A stretch of DNA of 51,663 bases from Streptomyces laculatispora. Lineage in GTDB: Bacteria > Actinomycetota > Actinomycetes > Streptomycetales > Streptomycetaceae. The stretch lies in assembly GCF_017353455.1 (NCBI RefSeq), contig NZ_JAFMPZ010000093.1, forward strand, positions 1 through 51,663, in the 5' to 3' direction. A program made the position numbers and the translations under genes. Every line of letters starts with the position of its first letter. Position 1 is the stretch's first letter. Under the pieces are notes generated by a model. That model was not told the origin of the DNA. It saw nothing but the letters and a program-made list of their open reading frames with translations, and searched no databases. Shown in pieces: positions 7,801 through 16,458 of the stretch.

Positions 7801-8955
7801 CTACTCGGTGTCGGAGGCGCGAGCCGCAAGGGCCGTCGCGTAGGCGATCGCGGCGGGTTCGAACTGAAGCCCGATATGGGTGGCTGCGGCGTTGACGTCC
7901 CGCCAGAAGCGCTGGAGCGAGCTCGCCGTGGAGTGACCGCTAGTGCCGGCCGCACCGAATATCCGGTTCACCGCGGTCACCGAACCCTCGACGGCCAGGG
8001 CACAGTCACGTGTGTTGCGGGCCGCCTCCAGCGGTGTCACCGCCGCACCGCGGTCGGCGACCCGGCCGGCCCTGTCGAGCAGCAGGTACGCCGCGTCGAT
8101 CTCCCCGGCCGCGCGTGCTAGTACGGACGCGTAGAAGCCGCGACTGATTCCTGGGCCACCCGGCTCCCTGGGAGCGCTGCCGAACTTCGCCATGGCGTAG
8201 TCCGACCACACGGCGAGTGCCCCGCGCGCGGCGCCCAGAGCCGGGGCGGCGAAGGACAGACCGTTGACGGCTTGCAGCGGAACGGTGTGGCAGGTGGCCG
8301 ACGAACTGCGCGGACGCCCCTGGAACAGGTCGTCGCCCTCGAAGGACCGCGTCTCGGGGACGAAGACGTCGTCGACGACCAGTGTGTTGCTGCCGGTCGC
8401 GCGCATACCGGCGTTGTCCCAGGTGTCCTGGATCTCGTAGGCGCGACGCGGGACTACGAAGACGCGCAGCGCCTGGCCCTTGCCGTCCGGAACCACTCCA
8501 CGCACCAGGGCCCAGTCGGAGAAGTCGACGACGCTGATGGACGGCCATGTACCGGTCAGCCGCCAACCGCCCGGAACGGCCCTGGCCCTGCCCAGCGGCG
8601 CGAGCGAGCCGACCACCACGGCGTCCGGGCCGTCCTGCCATACCTCCGCACGCCCCTCGGCGGGCAGGAAGCCCGCCATCCGGCCGAGGCTCGCGACGAT
8701 CGAGGCGCTCCAGGACGAGGCGGCGCAGGACGACCCCACTCTGAGGAGTGCCTCGGTGAGCTCGGCGAACGTGCCCCCCGCACCGCCGTGTTGGAGCGGG
8801 ACGAAGTGCCGGGCGAAGCCCGCGTCGAGCACGGCCTTCATGAGATCCGGGTCGAGGCGGCGCGTCTCGTCCGCGCGGGCCGCCTGGTCGCCCGCCAGGG
8901 CGGCGACGTGCTCGGCCGCGCTCAGCAGAGCCCCTGCGTTCTGTGATGACGTCAC
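7801..8955 (-). CDS. two-component FMNH2-dependent oxygenase (acyl-CoA dehydrogenase fold)
   Basis: A 384-aa protein of the acyl-CoA dehydrogenase-like class D flavin monooxygenases, the group of ActVA-ORF5, HsaA and HpaB-type hydroxylases. It uses reduced flavin supplied by a separate reductase to hydroxylate or epoxidise an aromatic substrate. The N-terminal helical domain ends near residue 110, the beta domain contains GGWRLTGTWPSISVVDFSDWAL, and the C-terminal helical bundle contains RDVNAAATHIGLQFEP, which resembles the conserved end of this family. The neighbouring FMN reductase (9025-9501) is the expected partner but is damaged; the second reductase at 30864 could serve instead. A core hydroxylation of the angucyclinone is the likely job. 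Confidence 0.85.
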   Translation of the reverse strand: MTSSQNAGALLSAAEHVAALAGDQAARADETRRLDPDLMKAVLDAGFARHFVPLQHGGAGGTFAELTEALLRVGSSCAASSWSASIVASLGRMAGFLPAEGRAEVWQDGPDAVVVGSLAPLGRARAVPGGWRLTGTWPSISVVDFSDWALVRGVVPDGKGQALRVFVVPRRAYEIQDTWDNAGMRATGSNTLVVDDVFVPETRSFEGDDLFQGRPRSSSATCHTVPLQAVNGLSFAAPALGAARGALAVWSDYAMAKFGSAPREPGGPGISRGFYASVLARAAGEIDAAYLLLDRAGRVADRGAAVTPLEAARNTRDCALAVEGSVTAVNRIFGAAGTSGHSTASSLQRFWRDVNAAATHIGLQFEPAAIAYATALAARASDTE

Positions 8956-9024
8956 TGTTTCCTCCGCTGTCCCATGCCGTTGTTCGTACTCATGCTGTGT
9001 AGGGCCGCTTGACGCGGGCCTCGG

Positions 9025-9501
9025 TCAGCGACTGCGCCCACCAGGAGAGCTGACGGAGCCCCGAATCGGCACGCCGTGCAACTCACCGCAAACCGGCCGG
9101 AGTTGTTCCACCGCGCGCAGCCCGCCGGAGACGCCGCCGTAGGAGACGAAGGAGACCGGCTTGGCGTACCACTCCTGCCGAAACCAGTCGATGGCGTTCT
9201 TCAACGGTGCGGGGAAGCTGTGGTTGTGCTCCGGAGTCACCACGACGAATGCCTCCGCTGCCTCGATGCGCCGGGCGAGGTCCGCCACGACCCGCGGCGG
9301 TCCCTCCCCGGGAACGGCGCCCGTCACCACCGGCAGCTCGACCGCAGCCAGGTCGATCACGTCGACGTCACCCAAGCCGTATGCCTCGGCGCGGTCGAGG
9401 AACCACGGCGCCACGGTGCTGTCGGCACCACCCGAGCGGGTGCTGCCCACGAGGAGCGCGAGACGAGGTGACGCCAACGGCACAACGGTCGCCGCTGCCA
9501 C
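9025..9501 (-). CDS. NADPH-dependent FMN reductase, C-terminally truncated by deletion and frameshift
   Basis: A 158-aa flavodoxin-fold reductase (flavin-binding GSTRSGG near the start, VVTPEHNHSFPAPLKNAIDW and SYGGVSGGLRAVEQ in the middle). It would supply FMNH2 to the adjacent oxygenase. Compared with the paralogue at 30864-31445, the sequence matches up to RGSVS, then about 29 codons are gone and the frame shifts. The expected end, SWWAQSLTEARVKRPYTA, is still readable in another frame down to 8990. The flavin and dimer regions before the break are intact, so it may fold, but the C-terminal helix is replaced by PGGRSR. GTG start at 9501 with aggaagga upstream. Confidence 0.8.
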   Translation of the reverse strand: MAAATVVPLASPRLALLVGSTRSGGADSTVAPWFLDRAEAYGLGDVDVIDLAAVELPVVTGAVPGEGPPRVVADLARRIEAAEAFVVVTPEHNHSFPAPLKNAIDWFRQEWYAKPVSFVSYGGVSGGLRAVEQLRPVCGELHGVPIRGSVSSPGGRSR

Positions 9502-9517
9502 GGTGATCCTTCCTGTC

Positions 9518-9571
9518 CGGTCGGTCGGTCGGTCGGTCGGTCGGTCGGTCGGTCGGTCGGTCGGTCGGTCG
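9518..9571. repeat. 54-bp CGGT tetranucleotide microsatellite
   Basis: Thirteen and a half uninterrupted copies of CGGT (GACC on the other strand) in the 84-base gap between the glycosyltransferase stop (9586) and the FMN reductase start (9501). The unit is not a multiple of three and the tract is noncoding. It lies directly upstream of the reductase ribosome-binding site, where copy-number change would alter spacing from any promoter or from the upstream stop codon. Repeat length may also vary between cultures through replication slippage. Confidence 0.97.
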
Positions 9572-9585
9572 GGAGAGTCGACGGC

Positions 9586-10839
9586 TCAGCCGCGATGGCG
9601 TGCGGTCAGTTCTTCGAGCAGCGGCACCACGTCACTGGGGGCGGGTGCTTCGCGCATCTCCTGATAAAGCCGGGCGGCACCGTCCCGGAAGGAACGGTCC
9701 TCAAGGAGCCGGGTGAGCGACTTGCGCAGCGTTTCCGTGGTGAACTGCGCGCTGTCGACCACCAGTCCGGCACCGTTGTCGGCGACGTACTGGGCCGTGG
9801 CGGCCTCGCCCCAGAACGGCATCGGCGTGACGAGTTGCGGCACCTGGTGCGCCACGGACGCCGCGAACGTGCCGCCGCCACCGTGGTGGATGATCGCCGA
9901 GCAGGTCGGCAGCAGGTGGTTGAGGGGAACGTAATCGATCAGCCGGACATTGTCCGGAGCCGCCCCGACCGCCTCCCGCTCGGCGGCACCGACGGTGGCG
10001 ATCAGCTCCACGTCGAGCCCGGCCACCGCTTGGACCACCTCGGGGAACGAGACACCGCTCTGGCGGAAGAGCTGCCGCCCCCGGCCGCCGATGCCGAGTG
10101 TCAGGACCACCCGGGGGCGTTCGGGCCGCTGGTGGACCCAGGCGGGCAGCGCGGCGGTTCCGTTGTAGGGCACACGGCGCAGGGAGGTGTACGGCAGATC
10201 GACGGGGAGCCGCATACCCTGCGGCATCGGGTCGATGCTCCACTGGCCGGTGAGGAACTCCTCCTCGTACTCCAGGCCGTAGGGTGCAAGCATGCCGTCC
10301 ATGAGAGACCGCAGCGGGTCGTCGGCCGGCGCCGCGCCGCCGGCCGCGAGCCGCGCCAGGGACTTTGCCCGCAGCCAGCCGATGTTGTCCCGCCCCCACA
10401 GGAAGCGGGCCTGCGCGGCGCCGCCGACCTTGGCGGCAACGGCGGCGGGGACACAGAACGGGTCCCAGACGACCAGGTCGGGCTTCCAGCCCTGGACGAA
10501 GTCCACCAGGTCGGGCATGACCGGCGTGTAGACCGAGAGGACGTTGCGCATCATCTCCCACTGGGTCTCCCAGCGGCCGCTGTCGTCCCCGGTGTCCAGC
10601 GAGAGCGCGTCGTCGAGCGAGTCGAGCCGGTCGAGGTTGGAGTTGAACTCGATGACTCCGGCGAGCTTGTGGCGGGCGCCCAGCGGCACGGCCGCGAGGC
10701 CCGCGTCCGTGACGAGGCCGACGGCATCGGGGTGGATGGCGACCCGTACGTCGTGACCCGCGTTCTGCAGGGCCCAGGCCAGCGGAACGATGGGGTGCAC
10801 ATGGGCAACGGCGGGAAAGACTGCGAACAGGACACGCAT
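9586..10839 (-). CDS. GT-B glycosyltransferase (family 1)
   Basis: A 417-aa deoxysugar transferase with the N-terminal acceptor domain starting MRVLFAVFPAVAHVHP and the C-terminal nucleotide-sugar domain with HHGGGGTFAASVAHQVPQL. The segment PYNGTAALPAW before the second domain is typical of antibiotic transferases of the DesVII/EryCIII and UrdGT1/LanGT1 type. No P450-like activator partner occurs in the window. It is the most divergent of the four transferases here, and the neighbouring 4-ketoreductase and epimerase suggest an L-sugar such as rhodinose as donor. The donor and acceptor are inference. ATG 10839 has ggag seven bases upstream. Confidence 0.88.
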   Translation of the reverse strand: MRVLFAVFPAVAHVHPIVPLAWALQNAGHDVRVAIHPDAVGLVTDAGLAAVPLGARHKLAGVIEFNSNLDRLDSLDDALSLDTGDDSGRWETQWEMMRNVLSVYTPVMPDLVDFVQGWKPDLVVWDPFCVPAAVAAKVGGAAQARFLWGRDNIGWLRAKSLARLAAGGAAPADDPLRSLMDGMLAPYGLEYEEEFLTGQWSIDPMPQGMRLPVDLPYTSLRRVPYNGTAALPAWVHQRPERPRVVLTLGIGGRGRQLFRQSGVSFPEVVQAVAGLDVELIATVGAAEREAVGAAPDNVRLIDYVPLNHLLPTCSAIIHHGGGGTFAASVAHQVPQLVTPMPFWGEAATAQYVADNGAGLVVDSAQFTTETLRKSLTRLLEDRSFRDGAARLYQEMREAPAPSDVVPLLEELTARHRG

Positions 10840-10931
10840 CAGGTTCTCCGTTGTGGATTGCGGCGGTGGTGCCGGCGGGGGCTAGGCTTCGGATCGTTCG
10901 GGGCGTCACTCGTCGGACGTCGCGTCCGGCC

Positions 10932-11894
10932 TCACACGAGGGAGAGGCCGGACAGCAGCCCCAACAGGGCGGCGTCCAGGTCCCGGCACGGCTCCCAACC
11001 GAGCAGCCTCCGGGCCCGGGAGATGTCCAGCTTCTGGCAGTCGACGCCGTCCGCGCCGCCAACGGCCGGCCGCTCCACCAGGCGGACCGGTAGCCCGCTC
11101 AGCGCGAGCAGCCGCTCGACCACCTCGCCGGCCCGGACGGCGCGTCCGCTGCCGACGTTGATGACGCGGCCGCAGACCTCGGCCCGGGTCGCGCCGGCCG
11201 CCGCGACCACGGCGTCGACGACGTCGCGCAGGTCGACGAAGTCCCGCTCCGCCCGCAGCGGTGGACAGACCAGCTCGGCATCGATGGCACCGGGGTTCTC
11301 GGCGTAGCGCTCCAGGTGCGCGGCGACGTCGCCGAGGAGGCTGCCGGCGGGGACTCCGGGGCCGACGATGTTGGCCATGCGCAGGACGACCCCGTCGAGT
11401 GCGCCGGAGTCCGCCGCGTCGAGGACACTGCGCGACGCGGCCAGCTTCGAGCGTCCGTAGGGCGTGACGGGGGCCTCCACGCCGTTCTCGGCGAGGCCGC
11501 TGTCGCGGGTGCCCGCGCCGTACTCGTGCACGCTGCCCAGCTGGAGCAGCCAGGGCCGGTGGGGCATCTCGCGCAGTGCGGCGATCAAGGTGGTCACCAA
11601 CTCGGCGTTGGCGGCCATCATCTGTTTTTCCGTCACTTTCCACACGGCGCCCGCGGCGTTGACCACGATGTCGGGGTCGGCGCCGGTGAGGAGGGAGCGC
11701 AGCTCCTGGTGGCTCGCGGTCAGCAGGTCGAGTGCGACGAAGTGTTCGTCCGCGTCGGTGCCGGCCAACCTGCCTGGCAACGTCCGTGAGACGCACACCA
11801 CGTGGTCCCCTTTCGCCCGGAACGCGGCCCGCAGGTGCCTGCCGAGGAATCCCGTGCCGCCGAGCACCACCACGCGCCGCCGCTTCCCGGTCAC
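10932..11894 (-). CDS. NDP-hexose 4-ketoreductase (SDR, UrdZ3/LanZ3-like)
   Basis: A 320-aa extended short-chain dehydrogenase. The NAD(P)-binding site GGTGFLGRHL is at the N terminus, the catalytic YGRSK lies near residue 150 after LQLGSVHEYG, and the C-terminal half is of the NDP-sugar epimerase/reductase type. In angucycline clusters such enzymes reduce the 4-keto group of an L-configured 2,3,6-trideoxysugar, the last step to L-rhodinose. The GTG start at 11894 overlaps the stop of the upstream nucleotidylyltransferase paralogue by four bases (GTGA), so the two are translationally coupled. A larger upstream frame overlaps that gene and is not credible. Confidence 0.82.
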   Translation of the reverse strand: MTGKRRRVVVLGGTGFLGRHLRAAFRAKGDHVVCVSRTLPGRLAGTDADEHFVALDLLTASHQELRSLLTGADPDIVVNAAGAVWKVTEKQMMAANAELVTTLIAALREMPHRPWLLQLGSVHEYGAGTRDSGLAENGVEAPVTPYGRSKLAASRSVLDAADSGALDGVVLRMANIVGPGVPAGSLLGDVAAHLERYAENPGAIDAELVCPPLRAERDFVDLRDVVDAVVAAAGATRAEVCGRVINVGSGRAVRAGEVVERLLALSGLPVRLVERPAVGGADGVDCQKLDISRARRLLGWEPCRDLDAALLGLLSGLSLV

Positions 11895-12877
11895 TCCGCC
11901 ACCTCGATCCGGGTGTGGTCGCCCACGACGAGGCGCCGACGCGGTGTGCCGTCCTGCCGGGCGGCGCTGACGTGCGCGTGGCGGCCGATGAGTGAGCCGT
12001 GGAGACGGCCGACGGACCAGACCGTGGCGTCGTCGAGAACGAGTGAGTCGTCGATGTGCGTGCCATGCACCGAGCATTCCCGGCCGATGGTGGCGTGCGG
12101 GCCTATGTGGGACTCCTCCACCACCGAGCCCGCCGCGATGACCGCGGGGCCCTCGATCCAGGACCGCACGACCTTGGCGCCGGGCTCAATGACCACCCGG
12201 CCGGTGATCCGGCTCCGCTCGTCGACGTCGCCGTCGACCGAGGGCGTCAGCGCGTCGAGCAGGGTGCGGTGAGCGGCCAGCACGTCGTCGGCGGTCTCGA
12301 TGCGGCGCCAGTACCCGGTGCAGGTGTCGGTCCGTACGTCGCCGCCGTGCGCGCGGAGCCACCGAACGGCGTTGTTCGGGGTCGACGCGCCACCGGAGCG
12401 GGCCGCCGTGAGCCCGGCCACCGCCTCGTGGACCGCGGGAGTGAAGTAGTGGACGAGTTCCACGTCCGGGGCCGCCTCCGGGACGACGACGCCCGCGGCG
12501 GGGCGCGCCGCGGCGAACGCGGCGGCCGGGTCGGTGACGCTCCCAGTGACGAGGGTGTCACCGCGGTACACGACGAGGTCGTCGTCCCCGAGGAAGTCGC
12601 GCGCGAGCGAGAGGGCATCGCCGAAGCCTCGGGGCGCGTCCTGCCGGAGCCAGGTCAGGGAGAGGCCGAACCGGGAGCCGTCGCCGAGCACCCGCTCGAT
12701 CTGCTCGCCGCCCTCCCCGACGACGATGCCGGCCTCGCGTACGCCGAGGCTCCGGACGCTGTCGAGCACATGGGCCACGACGGGCCTGCCCGCGAGCGGG
12801 ATCAGCTGCTTGGGCAGGGAGTGGGTGCCGGGCCACAGGCGGGCTCCCGTGCCGCCCGACAACACCAGTGCCTTCAT
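11891..12877 (-). CDS. degenerate glucose-1-phosphate thymidylyltransferase paralogue
   Basis: A 328-aa protein clearly related to the RmlA of this cluster (27945-29012) along its full length, including the nucleotide-binding start LSGGTGARLWPGTHSLPKQ and the C-terminal left-handed beta-helix. Key parts are lost: the catalytic GDN becomes GDT (residues 106-108), about 29 residues holding the sugar-phosphate motifs FGVAE and VEKP are deleted near residue 140, and the GELEITD segment becomes a Ser/Gly/Asn-rich linker. Nucleotidyl transfer is therefore doubtful. It is translationally coupled to the 4-ketoreductase, so retention looks selected. It may be structural, regulatory or substrate-holding, or simply decaying. 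Confidence 0.85.
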   Translation of the reverse strand: MKALVLSGGTGARLWPGTHSLPKQLIPLAGRPVVAHVLDSVRSLGVREAGIVVGEGGEQIERVLGDGSRFGLSLTWLRQDAPRGFGDALSLARDFLGDDDLVVYRGDTLVTGSVTDPAAAFAAARPAAGVVVPEAAPDVELVHYFTPAVHEAVAGLTAARSGGASTPNNAVRWLRAHGGDVRTDTCTGYWRRIETADDVLAAHRTLLDALTPSVDGDVDERSRITGRVVIEPGAKVVRSWIEGPAVIAAGSVVEESHIGPHATIGRECSVHGTHIDDSLVLDDATVWSVGRLHGSLIGRHAHVSAARQDGTPRRRLVVGDHTRIEVAE

Positions 12878-12962
12878 CTACGTGCCTCTTCTCATGAACG
12901 AGGGAAAGAACGAGCCGGAGGAGTGTGCGGGCGCGGACTGGAGCGGGCCGTGACCGGCGGGA

Positions 12963-14162
12963 TCAGGCCGGGTGCCGGACCAGCCGCTCCAGATCCGCGA
13001 CGACCCGGGACGGCGCGGGCATCGCGGCCATTTCCCGGCCGAGCGATGAGGCGGCCTTCGTGTACCGGGGTTCGGCGAGGAGTTCGGCCAGGGCGGCGCT
13101 GATCCGAGCGGGGTCGTCCTGCTCGGCGGCAGTTTCCAGGGCGAGGCCGGCTCCGGTGCGGACGAGCTGCTCGGCACAGGCGAACATGTCGGCCAGCTGC
13201 GGCAGGGCGAGCTGCGGGAGCCCCGCGTAGCTGGCAGACATCGTGGTCCCCGCTCCCCCGTGGTGGACGACCACGTCGGCGGTGCGGAACAGCATGTGCA
13301 ACGGCGCGGGGTCGACCAGCCGTACCCCGGCCGGCAGGGCGCCCAGCTCCGTACGGTATTCCGCCTCGACCGTCGCGACTGCCTCCACTCCGGGCAGATC
13401 GGCGAACGCCCGCAGGATGCCGCGGACGAGGGGCACTCCGTTGAGTGCGAGAGTGCTGCGCCCGAGGGAGACGATCACGCGCCGGGGCCAATGGGGCCGG
13501 GGCTCGGACGCCTCGGCCGCCCACTCGTTCCGTATCCAGTCGGGCAGCGTGCCGTTGCCGTGCGCGTGGACATGCCGGATCGGCATTCCTATGGCCACGC
13601 CGGGAAGTTGGAGGCTGGGCGGGCACGGATCGAGTACGGCGACCGGGTCGGGCAGACCGGGCAGGCCCTGCGCCGCGCAGAGGTCCGCGTGGGCCTCGCG
13701 GGCCTGGATCCGGGTGGGCTCCGACAGCGGGTCGACGCCCCAGCGGTGCTGCACGACCGGGACGCCGAGGGCACCGCCGACGATCAGTGCGCTGAATTCG
13801 AGGATGTCGCCGACCAGCAGGTCCGGGCCGAAGGCACGGGCCAGCTCCAGATACCCGGGCAGGACTGTCCTGTTGTGGTCGGCCCAGGAGCGGGCAAAGT
13901 CGGCGGCCTGCGCCAGGTCCGGGAAGCGCCCCCAGGACTGGAGCAGCCGCTGCCCGGCAGGGAGTCGGCCGAGCAGCATCTGGTCCATGCGGAAGGGCTC
14001 ACCGACGGTTGCGGCGTGCAGGCCCGCGGCACGGGCTGTGGGCACGATGTCTGGCTGTCCCGCCACCAGCACCTCGTGCCCCGCGTCGCGGAGTGCCCAG
14101 GCCAGCGGCGTCAGCGGAGAGAGATGGCCGGCGACGGGCGTGATGACGAAGAGGACGCGCAT
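12963..14162 (-). CDS. GT-B glycosyltransferase
   Basis: A 399-aa family 1 deoxysugar transferase with MRVLFVITPVAGHLSPL at the N terminus, QHRWGVDPLS and LDPCPPSLQLPG in the linker region, and HHGGAGTTMSASYAGLPQL in the donor domain. It is a close paralogue of the transferase at 17243-18415; both share the RWGVDPLS and NGVPL motifs, so they probably handle related sugars or acceptors. Of tandem ATG codons at 14165 and 14162 the second has the better spacing from gaagga. It precedes the degenerate nucleotidylyltransferase and follows the 3,5-epimerase. Confidence 0.9.
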   Translation of the reverse strand: MRVLFVITPVAGHLSPLTPLAWALRDAGHEVLVAGQPDIVPTARAAGLHAATVGEPFRMDQMLLGRLPAGQRLLQSWGRFPDLAQAADFARSWADHNRTVLPGYLELARAFGPDLLVGDILEFSALIVGGALGVPVVQHRWGVDPLSEPTRIQAREAHADLCAAQGLPGLPDPVAVLDPCPPSLQLPGVAIGMPIRHVHAHGNGTLPDWIRNEWAAEASEPRPHWPRRVIVSLGRSTLALNGVPLVRGILRAFADLPGVEAVATVEAEYRTELGALPAGVRLVDPAPLHMLFRTADVVVHHGGAGTTMSASYAGLPQLALPQLADMFACAEQLVRTGAGLALETAAEQDDPARISAALAELLAEPRYTKAASSLGREMAAMPAPSRVVADLERLVRHPA

Positions 14163-14274
14163 CATGTTCCTTCGGGAAGAGAGCACGCGCCCCGCCCGGG
14201 CCGCCCCCGAGGGGAGGAAGGGCACATGTGCGAGCAGGCGCGTGGGACAGAGGGCACCGGGAACGGGCCCGCGA

Positions 14275-14850
14275 TCAGCCGCCGTCGGTCCATTCGGAGA
14301 GCAGTCCGGCCTTCAGGGTCGCGGCCAGTGAGCGCGCCCTCCTGTCCTTCTTCGAGATTAACGGCAACTCGGAGAAGCCCCACGGCAGGGCGAGATCGGA
14401 GTCGAGGGGGTCGATGTCGATCTGTGTGCCGGGGACGTACGTGCTCGACAGGACGTAGCAGATGCAGGTGTCGTCGGTGAGCGTGAGGAAGCCGTGCCCG
14501 ACGCCCTCGGGGATGTAGACGGCGCGGCCCGAATCGGCGTCGAGGATGTTGCTGTCGTTCTCCCCGAAGGTCGGGGACCCTACGCGGAGGTCGACGACAA
14601 AGTCGCGGAACGCGCCGCGGACACACGAGACGTACTTGGCCTGCCCGGGCGGGATGGTGACGCTGTGTATCCCCCGCAGGGTGTTGCGGTGCGACACGGA
14701 GTAGTTGATCTGCTTGACCTCGAAGGGCTGCCCAACGATGTCCTCGATGAGGTCCGTGCGCAAGGACTCGAAGAAGGCCCCGCGCTCGTCCCTGATCTGT
14801 CGTGGTGTCAGGACGTGGACACCGGGCACCTTCGCCTCAGTTGCCTGCAC
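14275..14850 (-). CDS. dTDP-4-keto-6-deoxyhexose 3,5-epimerase
   Basis: A 191-aa RmlC-type cupin that inverts C-3 and C-5, giving L-sugars; UrdZ1/LanZ1 are the angucycline counterparts. Visible active-site features are the SHRNTLRGIHS segment with the catalytic His, FVVDLRVGSPTFG with the Asp, and VYIPEGVGHGFLTL. Length is normal. Codon 164 (14361-14359) is TTA, making this the second bldA-dependent gene of the cluster after the activator. Its presence predicts at least one L-configured sugar such as L-rhodinose. It follows the exporter by about 60 bases in the same direction. Confidence 0.92.
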   Translation of the reverse strand: MQATEAKVPGVHVLTPRQIRDERGAFFESLRTDLIEDIVGQPFEVKQINYSVSHRNTLRGIHSVTIPPGQAKYVSCVRGAFRDFVVDLRVGSPTFGENDSNILDADSGRAVYIPEGVGHGFLTLTDDTCICYVLSSTYVPGTQIDIDPLDSDLALPWGFSELPLISKKDRRARSLAATLKAGLLSEWTDGG

Positions 14851-14913
14851 GGCGCGTCCCCCGCTTTCTCGTCGATGTCGGGCGTGTGAGTGTGATGGGT
14901 GGTGTGCGGCGGC

Positions 14914-16458
14914 TCAGCCGCCGGCGCCCATGCGACCGGCCGACGTGGTCACGGCCGACGGGGCAGCGGGGGGCTTGGGCCTGGCCTTGATAAACCAGGA
15001 GGCCGCGAGTGTGGCCGCGGCGACCGCCGAGACAGTGAGGAAGGCCCAGTGCGTGCCGTCGGAGACGGCCTTCTCATAGGCCTCGCGCACCGGGTCCGGC
15101 AGCTTCAGCAGGCTCTCCGCGCTCAGCCTGTTGACGGCGCCGCCCGCGGCTCCCATGCTCGCGGTGATCCGGTCGCTGAAGATGATGCCGGCGAGCGAGA
15201 CGCCGAAGGCGCCGCCGATCGTCCGGGTCAGCGTGACCGTGGAGGAGGCCACGCCCAAGTCCTTCATCTCGACGCTCTCCATCGCCACGGACAGGGTCAC
15301 CTGCATCAGGAGGCCGAGGCCGACTCCGAAGACCGCCATGTAGATGCCGGTCTCCAGGCGTCCGGTGGTGGTGTCCATCGTGGAGAGCAGAAGGATGCCG
15401 CCGAGGAGGAGGATGCCGCCGGTGATCGCGTACAGCTTGAAGTCGCCCTGCTTGGAGATGAGCTGGCCGACGAAGGCGTTCGTGCCGACCATGCCGAGCA
15501 GGAGCGGGAGCATGAGCAGTCCCGCGCTGGAGGCCGAGGCGCCCTGCACGGTCTGCTGATAGATCGGCAGGAAGGTCATCGCGGCGACCATCACGAAGCC
15601 GAAGAGGAAGGAGACGACGTTGGCCCAGCTGAAGTTGGCGCTGCGAAAGACGGTCAGCGGCAGCACCGGGGCGACCGCGCGGCGTTCCACCGCCATCAGG
15701 GCGAAGGCCCCCGCCACGGCGACCGCGATCAGGCCGATGACCACCGGCGAGATCCAGTGGTACCGCGTGCCGCCCCAAGTGGTGACCAGCACCAGCGAGG
15801 TGATCACCACGGCGACCAGGGCGGCGCCCAGGTAGTCGATGGGAGCCTGGGAGCGCTTCTTCGGCAGCTTCAGCGCCACCGCGATCGTCACGAAGGCGGC
15901 GAGGCCGAGCGGCACGTTGAGGTAGAAGCAGTAGCGCCAGCCCAGGTGGTCGGTGAGGAAGCCCCCGGCCAGCGGCCCGCCGACCATCGCGACGCCCATC
16001 ACGGCCGATGCCATGGCCTGGAACTTGCCGCGTTCACGCGGGGTGACCAGCTCGCCGATGAGGGAGAGCGCACCGACCATCAAACCGCCGGAGCCGAGAC
16101 CCTGCAGGACCCGGAATCCGATGAGCTGCCCCATGGACTGGGCGAGGCCGGACACCATGGAGCCCGCGAGGAAGATGCCGATCGAGGCCAGGAAGACGCC
16201 CTTGCGGCCGTACATGTCGCCGAGCTTGCCCCAAATGGGCGTCGTGGCGGCGGTCGCGAGCATGTACGCGGAGGCGACCCACGAGAGGTGCACCAGCCCG
16301 CCCAGCTCGCCGACGATGGTCGGCATCGCGGTGCCCAGAATGAGGCTGTCCAGTGCCGCGAGCAGCATGGCCACCACGGCCGCGATCATCACGGCGAACA
16401 ATCGGCGATTCGGCGGTACCCCGACGGTCGCCCCTCCCGCGGTCGAGTCGTGCGCCAT
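14914..16458 (-). CDS. MFS drug exporter, DHA2/EmrB-QacA type
   Basis: A 514-aa membrane protein with about 14 hydrophobic segments, the length and pattern of DHA2 exporters such as LanJ and UrdJ. Motif C-like and loop motifs are visible, for example WGKLGDMYGRK in the first cytoplasmic loop and LQGLGSGGLMVG in a following helix. It would export the glycosylated antibiotic with proton antiport and give self-resistance. It is divergent from the TetR gene with 189 bases between the start codons, the usual arrangement for a repressor controlling its exporter. ATG 16458 follows a good aaggga site. Confidence 0.92.
   Translation of the reverse strand: MAHDSTAGGATVGVPPNRRLFAVMIAAVVAMLLAALDSLILGTAMPTIVGELGGLVHLSWVASAYMLATAATTPIWGKLGDMYGRKGVFLASIGIFLAGSMVSGLAQSMGQLIGFRVLQGLGSGGLMVGALSLIGELVTPRERGKFQAMASAVMGVAMVGGPLAGGFLTDHLGWRYCFYLNVPLGLAAFVTIAVALKLPKKRSQAPIDYLGAALVAVVITSLVLVTTWGGTRYHWISPVVIGLIAVAVAGAFALMAVERRAVAPVLPLTVFRSANFSWANVVSFLFGFVMVAAMTFLPIYQQTVQGASASSAGLLMLPLLLGMVGTNAFVGQLISKQGDFKLYAITGGILLLGGILLLSTMDTTTGRLETGIYMAVFGVGLGLLMQVTLSVAMESVEMKDLGVASSTVTLTRTIGGAFGVSLAGIIFSDRITASMGAAGGAVNRLSAESLLKLPDPVREAYEKAVSDGTHWAFLTVSAVAAATLAASWFIKARPKPPAAPSAVTTSAGRMGAGG

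Noticed and set aside
9518-9571. CGGT repeat as part of a CRISPR array
   Set aside because: A continuous 4-bp tandem repeat with no spacers is a microsatellite.
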